A stretch of DNA of 64,000 bases, taken from positions 1-64,000 of the forward strand of contig WTPW01000514.1 in NCBI GenBank assembly GCA_009809945.1. Reading direction: 5' to 3'. Made by a program: the position numbers and the translations under genes. The notes beneath the pieces were generated by a model. That model was not told the origin of the DNA, did not search any database, and was given only the letters and a program-made list of their open reading frames with translations. Origin of the DNA: Gigaspora margarita. Its lineage: Eukaryota; Glomeromycota; Glomeromycetes; Diversisporales; Gigasporaceae. Each line of letters begins with the position of its first letter. Within the stretch, counting starts at the first letter, position 1. Below, one piece after another: positions 50,001 to 61,496 of this stretch.

Positions 50001-50287
50001 TTGCATTCGATATTCTATTCAGGGGAGCAAGACCCTGTTGTTTATGTAAATCATTTGTGCCAATGATACGTGCTTCCTGCCTATCATTCGGGCAACTGTC
50101 TGTACTTCCTTCTGTACCATTTTAATTGTGTGAGCTTGGTTTGGTTTTGAGGACAACCACACCCCTAAAAACCTGGTTGTTTCACTTTTCTTTTTAGCTG
50201 TAACTTTTTCTTTCTTCGGTCTGAATTCTATTGCTAACTCCTCTTTGTTAAGGCCCTCCATTCTTCCTTTTCTGTTATTAAGGACCA
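47061..50287 (-). mobile_element. 5'-truncated LINE (RT end, RNase H, zinc knuckle)
   Basis: The minus-strand element is flanked by a perfect 16-bp duplication actcttggccttttat (47045-47060 and 50288-50303), with an A-tail at its 3' end (poly-T at 47063-47074). Reading 5' to 3', it begins inside the reverse-transcriptase C-terminal/thumb region (TTRFLGVWLSS, 50288-50019) and a linker (50006-49530). An RNase H domain follows (about 48830-48370: FYTDRSM, IYADNKEA, SHSGIHFHDKADALAKEG), then a CKVC...H zinc-knuckle-like motif near 48010 and a Lys-rich tail. The catalytic palm (YADD region), endonuclease and ORF1 are absent, as in abortive target-primed insertions. A TGA near 50028, a frameshift near 49540 and stops near 48340 show decay. 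The RNase H signature has Arg where Gly is usual. Scattered single Ns lie throughout. Confidence 0.88.
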
Positions 50288-50303
50288 ACTCTTGGCCTTT
50301 TAT

Positions 50304-50483
50304 ATGTCTAAAAAATATTTATAAATATTAAATGATTTCGACATAATAACAACTATATTAAATATAAAACCTTGCTGATTTTTTTCGATTTATTTTTACG
50401 TTTCCTAACTAGTTCCTAAATAATTAGAATAATTTATATCAAAAAATAATATTTCAAAGTTAATTAAATTAATTAAAAATTAT
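50304..50483 (-). pseudogene. Upstream half of the LINE-interrupted exon cassette
   Basis: This stretch matches 46670-46852 closely (same order of tatttataaatatta, acaactatattaaat, ccttgctga, cctaaataattagaataattt blocks). It carries the basic KRKNKSKK exon of the middle cassette. The LINE separates it from its KRPRV and acidic exons at 46856-47058. Confidence 0.6.
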
Positions 50484-52048
50484 TTATACTTTTTCGACAT
50501 TATCAGATTCTTCATTAGATTTTTCTTTTTCTGTTTCATCTTCGGAGCTTGATAATAAAAATCCTGTGTTATGTTTTAAGATGTCCTATTTGTTTCAAAA
50601 CAATTCAAATTATTTAAATTAATTTAAAAAAAAAAATTAATAAAAATATTAATAAATACTTACCAAATTTTTTGCAATCTTATGTTTAATGGCAGTATTG
50701 GACATCATTATTTTTTCATATTTCAGATTAAGCATCGCTTGAGCTATGGCTATAGCATATGCTACATTTTCTTCAGAGCCATCTCCGGAAGGCCAAATTT
50801 TGGTTAAAATTTTAACTATATAGGTCACTTCTGAATCGTCTATCTCATTGAATAGCCACCAGTAGCATGCTTTGGTTTTTTGTAATCATTTTCATTTTAG
50901 AACCGTTTCGGGTGAAGCACGATTATTAAGTGGTTCTAAAAGTTTTCCAAATACGAAAAATGTAGATGATTTAAGCTTGGTTGTCAAAGTACCCCGCAAA
51001 GCTTTAATCTTTTCCAAAAGCTAAAATATATTATTAGTAAAATGCAATAATTAAAAAAAGGCGAATAATTTCGAAATATTTTTAAATATTTTAAATATAT
51101 TTTGAAAATAAAAAAAATATATAAATTAAATAAAAAGGTTTTACTGGTCCGTGAAAATTCTTCATATAATATGAATTCTGCTAAGTCAAAGTAAACTTTC
51201 ATAAATTATCTTTATAATTCGCTTGTACACAATTTTCTACTTCTGATTTTATCTGGTCTCCTGTAGGATAAATAGATTTTTTGATTAATATTCTGGCTGC
51301 CCCTTTAATGGTGTCCTTTAATAAAATTTATTAAAAATATTAAATAACTTTAAAAGATTTATAATATTATTAAAAAAAAAATTTAAACTTAAATAATTAC
51401 TTCTTTGAATGTTTTTTCATTAGTAAAATCGAAATTATTATTCATTTTCTCCTCCATTTCTTTAAACCAATTTTTTAGTCTCCCGACTTTAGAGTTAAGT
51501 TCTTGAAGTTGGTGAAGAATTTCTTCTTGGTTTTTGATAATCTTAGCTAAGGTTCTCACTTGTAATTTTATTTAAATATATTATAATTAATAAAAAGAAA
51601 ATTGTATGTGAAGACATGTCTCCATGGCGACCCTACATATAACAGCCAATCATATTTAGGGTTAGGAAATTTTTATTTGTGTTTTTGTATTATAAAAGTT
51701 AGAAAGTTTGTAAGAAATTTTAATTGGCCAATAATAAGCAATATATTATCTAGTCACATGCTTAATTTTGATTGGCTATTCATATAAAGGGTCTCCATGG
51801 AGACATGTCTCCATAAAATAACATCCTTAATAAAATATTAAAAATTAAAAGAATATGTTTAAAAACTTTTAAATATATTCAGAAGTATTCGAATTTTCGT
51901 AAGTATTAGAACTGCTAATTCCGAGATTATCAAATCTTTCTAAAAAGCTTTGAGTTAGTTCAGAACCTCTTGTTTCTTCTAGAGATGCCTTTCTCCTATT
52001 AGACTTCTTGCTTGAGTCCTTCTTTGAACTTTTCTTTGTAGCGACTTT
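50484..52048 (-). pseudogene. Unrecognised transposon-associated protein, copy A
   Basis: The minus-strand pieces in order are as follows. A Lys/Ser-rich N-terminal region contains KKSNRRKASLEETRGSEL (near 51960). A coiled-coil exon (51401-51560; EEILHQLQELNSKVGRLKNW, donor gtaatt) follows. A conserved exon contains KGAARILIKKSIYPTGDQ (near 51290). A core with FFVFGKLLEP and YIVKILTKIWP lies at 50690-51000. An acidic last exon ends DNVEKV-stop at 50484-50486. In-frame stops occur in the core (near 50900) and after the conserved exon, so the copy is broken. I recognise no named family. Copy B at 59733-61496 has the same order of parts. Nuclear location is inferred from the basic and acidic tracts only. 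Confidence 0.6.
51607..51813. mobile_element. Miniature element with TA duplication
   Basis: The ends tgtgaagacatgtctccatgg and ccatggagacatgtctcca are inverse with a few mismatches, flanked by TA. The interior pairs further (cagccaatcatattt against its inverse). It lies between exons of copy A, just upstream of the coiled-coil exon. Confidence 0.75.
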
Positions 52049-52829
52049 ATTCCTTAAAACATTTCTAAAATACTTTAAGATAAAAAATGATAAAAAAACT
52101 TAAATGAAGTTAGTAGTATAGTTAGTATTAAATAATAAATGAAAGACTTAAAAATTTTAAAAAAACTAAAATAAATAAAAAGTTTTGAAATAAAGAAAAT
52201 TTTAATAATAAACAATTAAAAATATAGAATATTTCGAGAAAAGTTGTTTAAAGTTGCTTAATGTTTAAACTGTACGCAAGGTTGCAAAATGTTGAAATGT
52301 AAAACAATGAAAACAATGTTGATTGTCTATCTAATTATATACTATTTATAGTAATATTTTCTAATTGTATCCTATTTATAGTAATATTTTATTAATCCTA
52401 GATGTCGCAAAATTAAGCCAAAATTACGCAAAATTTTATTAATGAAGCTGCAGCAGCTAACTAAGTGGAAAATGTTTCTGAGCCAATTTTACCATTGAGC
52501 AGGCCTATTTTTTAAAAAATTTCCTTTTTGGTGGCTAAAAAATGAAAAAATTTTAATTTTCAGCTAAAATTAAGAATTTTGAAGATCATTGGCCTAAATT
52601 ACTTAATGCAGTTTTATTATATATACTTTTTTTTGCGTATTATTGAACATATTCTAAATAAGAATTATTTTTTAATATTATCTTACTTTCTAAAATAAAT
52701 ATAACATTTTAAATAGTTGCGCATATGTTTGCATCTATGTTCAAATAATTTTAATATATTTATTGCACTATATTTAAAACAGAAATATGTTAACGTAACA
52801 ATTTAATATATATTATAAAAATAACTATA

Positions 52830-53106
52830 GCAGAGATCTTTTTCAATTTTTAACAGCTCCCTACCTTGTTTAGTGCGTCAAAATTGCATTGGGATTGCCA
52901 AGTATAACTCGAGTTTGCATATGAGAGCATCTTCCTGTATTATGAATACAAAGTAAAATTTTCAATTATATAATATAATTAGAAATTTACATTGTACTCG
53001 CAACGCAGAAGATGCTCTCCTTATGCAAACCTGGGCTACTCTTGACACACTCACAATGAACTAAAACAAGGTAGGGCTGCTATTAAAAATCAAAAAAGAT
53101 CTCTGC
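52830..53106. mobile_element. Miniature element with TA duplication
   Basis: The ends gcagagatctttttcaattt and the inverse aaatcaaaaaagatctctgc are flanked by TA at both sides. The arms continue with ccctaccttgtttagt and tttgcat..gagagcatcttc paired to the opposite end, about 110 nt each. Non-coding. Confidence 0.82.
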
Positions 53107-53611
53107 TAATAACTACAAGTTTGCATTAATTTAAAATAATTCACTGATTTTTGAATAGAGTTAAATATTTATATAGGTTTATTCTTTTTTGAAATAAATC
53201 TATTTAATTCGAAATGCATTGCATTAATTTAAAGTTTATAAATTATATTCATTAAAATTATCAGAAAATTTTATATATAGATATTGATCATATATAACAC
53301 TTAATCGTTTTATATCGATTATAAAATATCGTTATATATCGATTAATTGGATAAAAATCGATATATATCTAAATTGATATATATCATTTTTTATATTAAA
53401 TCGTTATATATCTATAAATCGATTATAATCAGAATTATTTGAAACGATATATAACGATTAACAGATCTTTAACGATTATATAATGTTTTGATCATCACCA
53501 GGTAAAAAAAAAAAAAATAAAATAAAAAAATAAAAAGTAAAATTTCAAAAAAAAGTAGGCTAAAAAAAAAGACAAAGACAAAATGAAAATAATTGGCATA
53601 TTAAAAAAATT

Positions 53612-53886
53612 NNNNNNNNNNNNNNNNNNNNNNNNNNNNNNNNNNNNNNNNNNNNNNNNNNNNNNNNNNNNNNNNNNNNNNNNNNNNNNNNNNNNNNNNN
53701 NNNNNNNNNNNNNNNNNNNNNNNNNNNNNNNNNNNNNNNNNNNNNNNNNNNNNNNNNNNNNNNNNNNNNNNNNNNNNNNNNNNNNNNNNNNNNNNNNNNN
53801 NNNNNNNNNNNNNNNNNNNNNNNNNNNNNNNNNNNNNNNNNNNNNNNNNNNNNNNNNNNNNNNNNNNNNNNNNNNNNNNNNNNNNN
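53612..53886. other. Assembly gap (275 N)
   Basis: A run of N bordered on the right by a C/T-rich low-complexity tract. Content unknown. Confidence 0.95.
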
Positions 53887-55698
53887 TCTCTTTTTTTTTC
53901 TCCTATCCTTTTTTTTTTCTCCTCTTCCTTTTTTTTTCTCCTCTCTTTTTCTTTTCTCTTCTTTTTTTTTCTCTTTTTTTTTTAATATTTCAAATATATT
54001 CGAAATATTTTAAGACTAGGCTGGATCAGTAAATCTGTATTCTGGATCATACCAAGGACACATTTGATAAGGACACGTTTGATTAATATTTTCGAAATGG
54101 TTAAAAATGTTTCGATGATCATAGTACAAGATCAGATTAGATCTTTGTTTATTTTTTTTTTGTTTATAATTTAGATCTTCTATCACTTTTACATTGTTTT
54201 TTTGTTTTGTTTTTTTTGTTACGTTACGTTTTGTTTTGTTTTTTTATTTTTTTTCTTTTATTTATTATTTTTTAATTTTTTTTTATTTTATTTCTACAAA
54301 AAAAACACTTTTTGGCATGAAGTATAGTAACTTTCTGACACCTTGCGCAAGGCAACGCATTGGTATTGTCCTAGTTGGTGTCATCACTAGTGTTGTAGTT
54401 GATGTTGTCGTTGGTGTCGTCATTGGAATTGTCGCTAGCTGGTATCGTTGACGTGCCTCTCGGTATTCTTGTAGATGGTATTGCTTAGATTTTTAGTATT
54501 CTTGTAGGTTGTCTATTTGTTTTTCTTCTCTTGCGTTCATACGGGATGGTCTTGCTTGTTTCTCTTGCATTCGTATGGGGTGGTCTTGCTCGTTCTCTTG
54601 CGTTCGTACAGAGTCGTATGGGGTAATTTTTCTTGTTTCTCTTGTGTTTGTATGGGTAGTATAACACTAACACTTCTGAGAAATAGCTTTTTTTATTTTT
54701 TTTTACTTACTATTTTTTTAGAAAATAGTGAAAATAAGTGAATATAAGCGAATAGAAGTGAATATGAGCGAATAGAAGCAAATATAATAGTTTATTTTTT
54801 TCATTTTCATTTTTTTTCATTATTTTTTTTAGTTTCATTTTTTGTTTTTTGTTCTTTTTATTTATTTTTTTAATTTTATTTTATTTTATTTATTCTTTAA
54901 TTTAGTAGCAAATATGAGCAAATATAAGTGAATATAATTGAAAATAAGTGAATATAAGCAAATATAAGCAAATATAATAGTTAATTTTTTTTATTTTCAT
55001 TTTATTTTCGTTATTTTTTTTCGGTTTCGTTCTTTTTTGGTTTTATTTTTTTGCCATTTTTTTTATAATAATATATAATAAAATATATAATATTTAAAAT
55101 ATATATAATATATAATAATAAATAAAAAAATAAAATTTTACATTAAATTGCGAAAACTTGCGAATATTGTATATTTAATTTAAAATATAATATATAATAA
55201 TAATAAATAAAAAAAATTTTAGAAAACATGAAAACTTGTGAAAACCTGTAAAACATTTAAAAATTTGCAAAAAGCATGATTATGTGAATATAATAATTAT
55301 TAATTGATATCATATTCGATATATATCGATTTAACCAGATATATATCGATTACTATCACTATCGATAATAATCGGTAGGAGTGTGTGTAATCGATATATA
55401 TCCTATATATATCTACATGGTTAGTAATCGATATATATTGGTCTATTTTTTTGCTGATGATAACTAGATAGATAAATTTAGTATTTAGATATAAATAAGA
55501 TGAAATGTCTTTTTTGCTCTTTGTATTAAATTTTTTCGATTCAATTAACTTTTACATACTTAAACATTTCATAACATTTTAATGTTATAAAATTTATCTT
55601 CTTAAAAATATCTGACTTCAAATGCAATTTTTGCTCATATACTTTTACAAAGCGCAATACATTATCTAAATATATGAATATTTGTGTTCTTACTGCAG

Positions 55699-58600
55699 GT
55701 AAAGATAAGCAGCTCTTTGTGAATAATCCTGCTCAAGTTCGCAAGTTTTCGAATTCAAATAAACTAAATCAAAATGAAAATTTTGATATTAATAAATAAA
55801 AATCAGATAGTAAATTTTCTACCAAAAAGATATCGTTTAAAGATAACAAGTTTTGCAAAACTTCGAAAGTAGTTAAAGATATTCAATTCAATTCTAATAG
55901 TAATCTTGATAGCACTCTTGCTAGTCCTTTGCATGTATCTAATACAGATGAACTTGCTAGTAGTTTTGATAATATGTTATTTGAATTAGATAATTCTAAT
56001 ATTAATTTGAACATTGTTGAAGTTGACCTAACTTCTAATTTGCCTGATGATATTGAAACCACTATTGATGAAGATCAGGAATTTTCTAATGAAATTTTAA
56101 ATAATTCTACTTACTTCGAACTTATTCAAAGCTCTTCTTCAGATAAAGAATTTGATTAGAAACATAAAGAATTTCCTAATAAGGCTTACGCTGATTTAAT
56201 AGTTTTGGTTACTAAATATAAATTAAGTAGTGCAGCTGAAAATGCTATTATTTCATTTTTTTAATAAGCATTCAAAACATTCAACATCACCATTACCAAA
56301 AAATATTAGACAAGGAAAAGAGTTTATGAATAATATTAAATCTAACTTGTCATATAAAAAAACCAAAGTATTAGATCTTAATGATACTGAATATTTCTTA
56401 TACCATATGCCATTAATCAGCTGTATTGAAAATATATTAAAAATTCCTGATATAGCACAAAATTTAGAATTTGAATATAAAGAATTATATAAGACTACAG
56501 AGGTATATATAATTTTTAATATTATTTGTAAATACAATATTTATTTTGTTTTTATTAATCTATTTTTATTTTTTTTAAAGGATGGTAAAAAGATTATTTA
56601 TAAAGAGCAAAATAATGAAATGTGGTGGAAAACTACTCAAAATTCTTTGCCTATAGGATCAAAACTTTTATCAATTATTTTATATTCAGACGCAACAAAT
56701 TGTGACACATTGGGTAAAAGTCAGCTTCACCCAATATATATGTCACTAGGAAATATACCTACATAGCGAAGAAATAAGTAGGATGCAAAGCAGTTATTGG
56801 ATTATTTGCCAATAATTAAAACATCTACTAAAAATAAACCAATAGTCAGACAAACTTTTCATAGATGTTTAGAAGTTATTTTAAATCCAATTCAAAAGTT
56901 TTCGCATTCTGGTACAAATTTGTTAATTAATAACAAATTGATTTGGACCTTTCCAAAAGTTTCAATTATAATCACAGATTGGCCAAAAGCTACAACATTT
57001 TGTCTGACTTATAAATCAACAAATTCAAATCACCCTTGTCATTTTTGTTTAGTAAATAGAGATAATTTGGCAAATACAATCCATTCTAAACATGATTTGG
57101 TGCTTAGAAATTATGAAAATATGCGAAACTGTCTCGATAAAAGTGAAGATAAGTCAGTATGTATAGAATCCATACCAAATTACTTTTGGAACTTTAAGTA
57201 AGTTTATTGTTTTATTTATTTTATTTTATTCTAATAATTTTGAAATAATTTAAAAATATTCGGAATACTAAAAATATTTAAAGAGTACAAAACAAACTTT
57301 ACTTTAGATACTTATTTTAGATTTAAATAATTTCGAATTATTGCAAATTATTTTAAAATGGGTTGAAATATTTTAAATATATTTAGAATTCAAATGCAAA
57401 TTTTACTTTTACGAAGATTAATTAATGCTATTCATTTCGCAACCATATGAATATTATTAAACTATTTCGAACTTTTAAATATTATGACTGCGCAATATAT
57501 AATTCATTATTAACATTTATACTTTTATTAATTTTAGTGATATGAATATTTATGAAGCAACAGTTATTGATAGAATGCATCATTTAGATTTGGGATTATT
57601 TAAACACCAAATTAATTTTACATGCAGTCTATTAAAAAAAAAATATAGAGCTTCAATTCTGGATACTATTGATAATAGATTAGCTAATATTCCAAGATTT
57701 CCAGAACTTAAAATTTTTAAAAATAGTATTCAATCACTTGCTAGAATTACTGCAAATGAGTATCGTAACCTTATGAAGGTTATGATATTTGTTCTGAACA
57801 ACCTGGATATAGATGAATCTATTCAAAATAAGTTATTGAAGCTTTATGAAGATTGGAATAATATGTATCTTTTAAGTTGATATGAAGAATTCACTGATAA
57901 CAACTTAAAAGATTTTGAGGTATGTTAATAATTTCACAACTATGTGAATATTTTGGAATTATTTGAAAAATTTAAATTAAATAATTTTATCATCGAATAT
58001 TAATATAGTTCTATTTTATTTAGAATCTAATAATAAATTGGGCTTAACAATTTATTAAACTTTTTAAAACAAGTTCTGCTTCTAAATTAAAGTTTTTAAA
58101 ATTACATTCATAGGTCTATTATACTACTGATTTAATTAAAAAATATGGTTGTTTGAATAGATTTTCTACTGAAACTTATGAAAGTCTTCATAAAGATTTT
58201 GTTAAAATACCATATTATTTAAGTAATAAACAAAATATAGAGGATCAAATAATGAAAATGGTAATAATTGTTTAATTATTAATAATGTTTATAATATTTT
58301 TTTAAAGTTAACTAAATTTATTTATATTAAATAGGTTCAAAGACAGGCTATTGCATCAAAATTATTATCCAAAAACCCAAAAAATTCTAAAACTATAAAT
58401 TCTTTTAAATTTATTAATTTAATTTGGATATTTGATTTAAATCATGCTCAGAAATTTATTGATCAGAGATTAAAAAATTACAGGCCAAATTCTAAAATAT
58501 ATTCTGGGCTTGAACATTTATTAAAATATTTAACTATATATTTTAGTTCAACAAACCAAATTAATATAGATAATTATATAATTAATATATATAGCTTAGT

Positions 58601-59037
58601 AACTTTATAAAATGGGTCTATAATTCGAGCAACAGATAATTTTTATAGAAAAGCCTGGTATAGCAATCTTGCAGTTGCTATGAATTCTGAAGAACTATTA
58701 GAATATTTAACAGATGAAGGAATTTGTTATGGACAGGTACAGTATTTGTTGTATTTTTTTTTTTTAGATTTTTAAAATATTAAATTTTTAATATTTAATT
58801 TTTTAGATATACTTATTAATCAAAGTTGAAACTGCTGAAGGAAATGTGGATAATCTCGCATTAATTCAGTGGTATGATTTTAAGTCTACAAAAAAACAAT
58901 ATTATTATGGATGTCCTAGACTTAAATTAACAGAATTATATAATATTGTTAATATTGAAGCAATTAAAAATAATATTCATATAATTCCACGCTTTGATAA
59001 AACTAATGATTTTTTAGTAAATAAGTATATCTTCTAA
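55699..59037 (+). pseudogene. Plavaka-like (CACTA-related) transposase, decayed
   Basis: Exon-like blocks are 55699-56262, about 56250-56502, 56581-57197, 57538-57919, 58024-58260, 58335-58736 and 58807-59037, joined by GT-AG introns of 50-340 nt. Motifs of the Plavaka transposase are seen in order: SIILYSDATN...HPIYMSLGNIPT, then DYLPII, then HPCHFCLVNRDNLAN, then IDRMHHLDLGLFKH, then IKKYGCLNRFSTETYESLHK, and a C-terminal FLVNKYIF before TAA 59035-59037. Stops interrupt it near 55797, 56157, 56764, 56791, 57878, 58047, 58111 and 58608. A frameshift lies near 56262 in a T run. Several stops replace a Trp or similar conserved codon. The full-length family protein cuts and pastes DNA; this copy cannot encode one. 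The N-terminal block is acidic and poorly conserved. Confidence 0.85.
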
Positions 59038-59732
59038 TAAAATTAAATCAGTTTAGAAACGTTTAATAATTGTTCAAAATGATTCGCATTAATTAAATAC
59101 ATATAAAATTCAATAGAGTAAAAACCTGTAAATTTAAAGTTCAGGATATTAAATTATTTAAAAGACGATATTAAGTATAAAAATTTAAGGGCTAAAAATA
59201 AACATTATACAAAAGCTTTCGCATGATTTCGAATAAACTTACTATAAATCAGAATGCATAATTTACAATTATAATTAAATTAAAGTATTACTAACGTTTA
59301 AAAACATTTCAATTTATTTAGAATAATTCGAAAATATGGCTAAAAGTAAATATTTTCATGCGATAAAATATTAGAATAAAATCGCTGTGATACTCATAGA
59401 ACTAAACTAATTCAAACTAATTTGAATTGATTAAACTTTGACAAAATTTAAGTATTTAATTATATTAAGACAAATGAAAAAAAATATATTAAATAAAAAT
59501 CAAAATAATAATATTATAAATATAAAATTAACTATAACATAAAAAAGAATAAAAAATAAAAATTATATAAAAACATATAAATTAAAAAATAAGATATATA
59601 TAAAATATTAAAACCATAAAAAAAAATAAACAATAATATACAGTATATATGTAATAAAATAAAAAAATATAAAAATGTATATAAAAAAAAAACAAATGCA
59701 TATAAAATAAAACAAGTAAAAAAATTATTATT
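59038..59732. other. Spacer between convergent transposon genes
   Basis: AT-rich, with A-rich low-complexity sequence at 59460-59730. I see no gene, and no inverted repeat that would mark an element end. Confidence 0.5.
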
Positions 59733-61496
59733 TTATTTAGCATTTTCAGAATGAGGTTGTGTTAGCAGAAAGCTTGAAAATAAGAAAGTTACAGGCGGAT
59801 TATCCTGGCTTGTTGCGGGATGTTGCGAATCGTCTTCATTAGTATCAGAAGTATGTGAATAGGTGAGAGTATCAGAGAAAGAAACAGGGCTTTGTGCAAC
59901 TTTTGCTTGTTTGCCCTTTTTAGTAGTGTGGGATATGGTGGAAGCTCTCTTACGTTTTCGATCCCGCTTACTAGATGATGAAATAACTTCAACTTGTTCA
60001 TCTTCCATTGAAGAATCCTCATTGTCAGTAGCAGGAGGGTGACAAGCAGTGCCATTTGCTAATTTATCCTTATTTAATTAAATTTACAAATATTAGAATT
60101 ATTTTATTTATATTTAAATAATTTAAATATAATTAATTATATTTTACTTACTATGTTTTTATTTAGTCTATTTTTGGTTATTTCATTGCTCATAGTGAGC
60201 TTTTCATAATGTTCATTTAGCAATATTTGGCATAACGTTAGTGTGTATGCCAATTGCATATTAGTGATATAACATTTGGCCATGCCCTCGCAAGTATGCG
60301 CGTAAAGTAGATCTTAGTGGTATTATCTTCAACTATGGGTTTAAAAGGTTTTTTTGTAGCATAATTTTGTTTTATTGGATTGCTTCCACACTGTAATAGT
60401 TTGTGGCGTGGCATTTGTGTTAATTGGGTCTAAGAAAGTCTCTCCAAAAACGGCAAAAACTGATTCCTTAATTTTTGAGAAAACTCAACTTTTGCAAGAT
60501 CGATGCTGAGCTAGGAGCTAAAAAATAAATTTATGCGAATGAATTTAAAGCAGTTCAAATTAATTCGAAATACATTGATATTTTAAGAAACAATAATTTA
60601 AAATAAATGAAGATAAATCAAAAAATCAAAATAAGCAACAAAAAATTAAAAATATGAAAAAATGAATAAAACCAAAAAAGTAAGAATAAGAAAGAAATGA
60701 TAAAATGAAAACAATCGAAAAAGTGACATATAATGATAATGATTTGGAAATTAGATAAAAAATATAAAAATATACAAAGGAATTCAAAAAATCGAAAATG
60801 CAATAATTTAACACAATGCGAAAGTAATCGAATTTATGAAAAAATTTACAGGTTTTGCAAGTTTATCTTTATAATATGTATTCCAATCTCTATCATCTAT
60901 TCCTTCATAGAAATCTGCTTCATTTTCTAAGAGATATTTCTCAGTTTCAACCTTAAATTGATCCTCCGTCGAGTATATGTTTTTTACTATTAGTCATTTA
61001 GCTATTGTTGCACAAGTTTGCTATTATAAAATAAAATATTATTAACTTAGATTAAATTAAATATAAATATTTTATATAACTGATAAAAATAATAATTACC
61101 TTAATGAATTTTGTTTCATTTGAAAGGTTAAGACCTTCTGACATATGATTATCCATATTCAAAATCTTTTGCTCTAATCTATTAACTTTTTCAGATAGCC
61201 CAATAAGCATATCCTTAATTTCGACCAAAGTAATTTGTTCTTAAATTATTTTAAATAATAGATTAATTTAAAAATATTATAAATAGAAATTAATAAAATA
61301 AAAAAAATTATATTGAATTTCAACCATCAGAAGGTCTTGGAGAATAATGAGATCCTGTGCCAATAGTTTCGATAGGCTGCACAGCAGTCCTCTCAGCATC
61401 TAACTGAGGTACGGCACTACCAGCTGTTATTTTTAAGAAAGCTTTATGCCTTTTAGTGGACATTTTTGTACTTTTTCCTAATTTTTGAGTAGACAT
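59733..61496 (-). pseudogene. Unrecognised transposon-associated protein, copy B
   Basis: ATG at 61494-61496 opens MSTQKLGKSTKMSTKRHKAF, ending before an intron near 61325. Next comes a coiled-coil exon (about 61100-61245; VEIKDMLIGLSEKVNRLEQK, donor gtaatt). A conserved block with LIVKNIYSTEDQFKVETE follows near 60980 and has a TGA just before it. A core with FAVFGETFLDPI, YFTRILARAWP and EHYEKLTMSNE lies at 60160-60480, split by a stop and a frameshift. The last exon has DRKRKRAS and a Ser/Thr/Asp-rich tail, stopping at 59733. The order and spacing match copy A, and the sequence is recognisably related block by block. It is convergent with the Plavaka-like transposase, 695 bp apart. The function is unknown; an accessory product of the transposon is inferred. 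Confidence 0.6.

Larger units (their letters stand above)
52049..55698. other. Non-coding region with MITE, gap and tandem repeats
   Basis: No gene is supported. The content is a TA-flanked miniature element (52830-53106), tracts rich in atatatcgat/atcgatatat (53280-53480 and 55300-55445), a 275-N gap (53612-53886) followed by a pyrimidine-rich tract, a roughly 34-bp tandem unit (tcttgcgttcgtatggggtg type, three to four copies at 54530-54660) and two copies of a ~180-bp unit of gcaaatataagtgaatata plus T-rich DNA (54720-54900, 54905-55070). Confidence 0.6.

Noticed and set aside
53280..55445. Paired atatatcgat-rich tracts as terminal repeats of one element
   Set aside because: The sequences beyond the tracts do not form matching ends; the tracts are self-palindromic low-complexity DNA.
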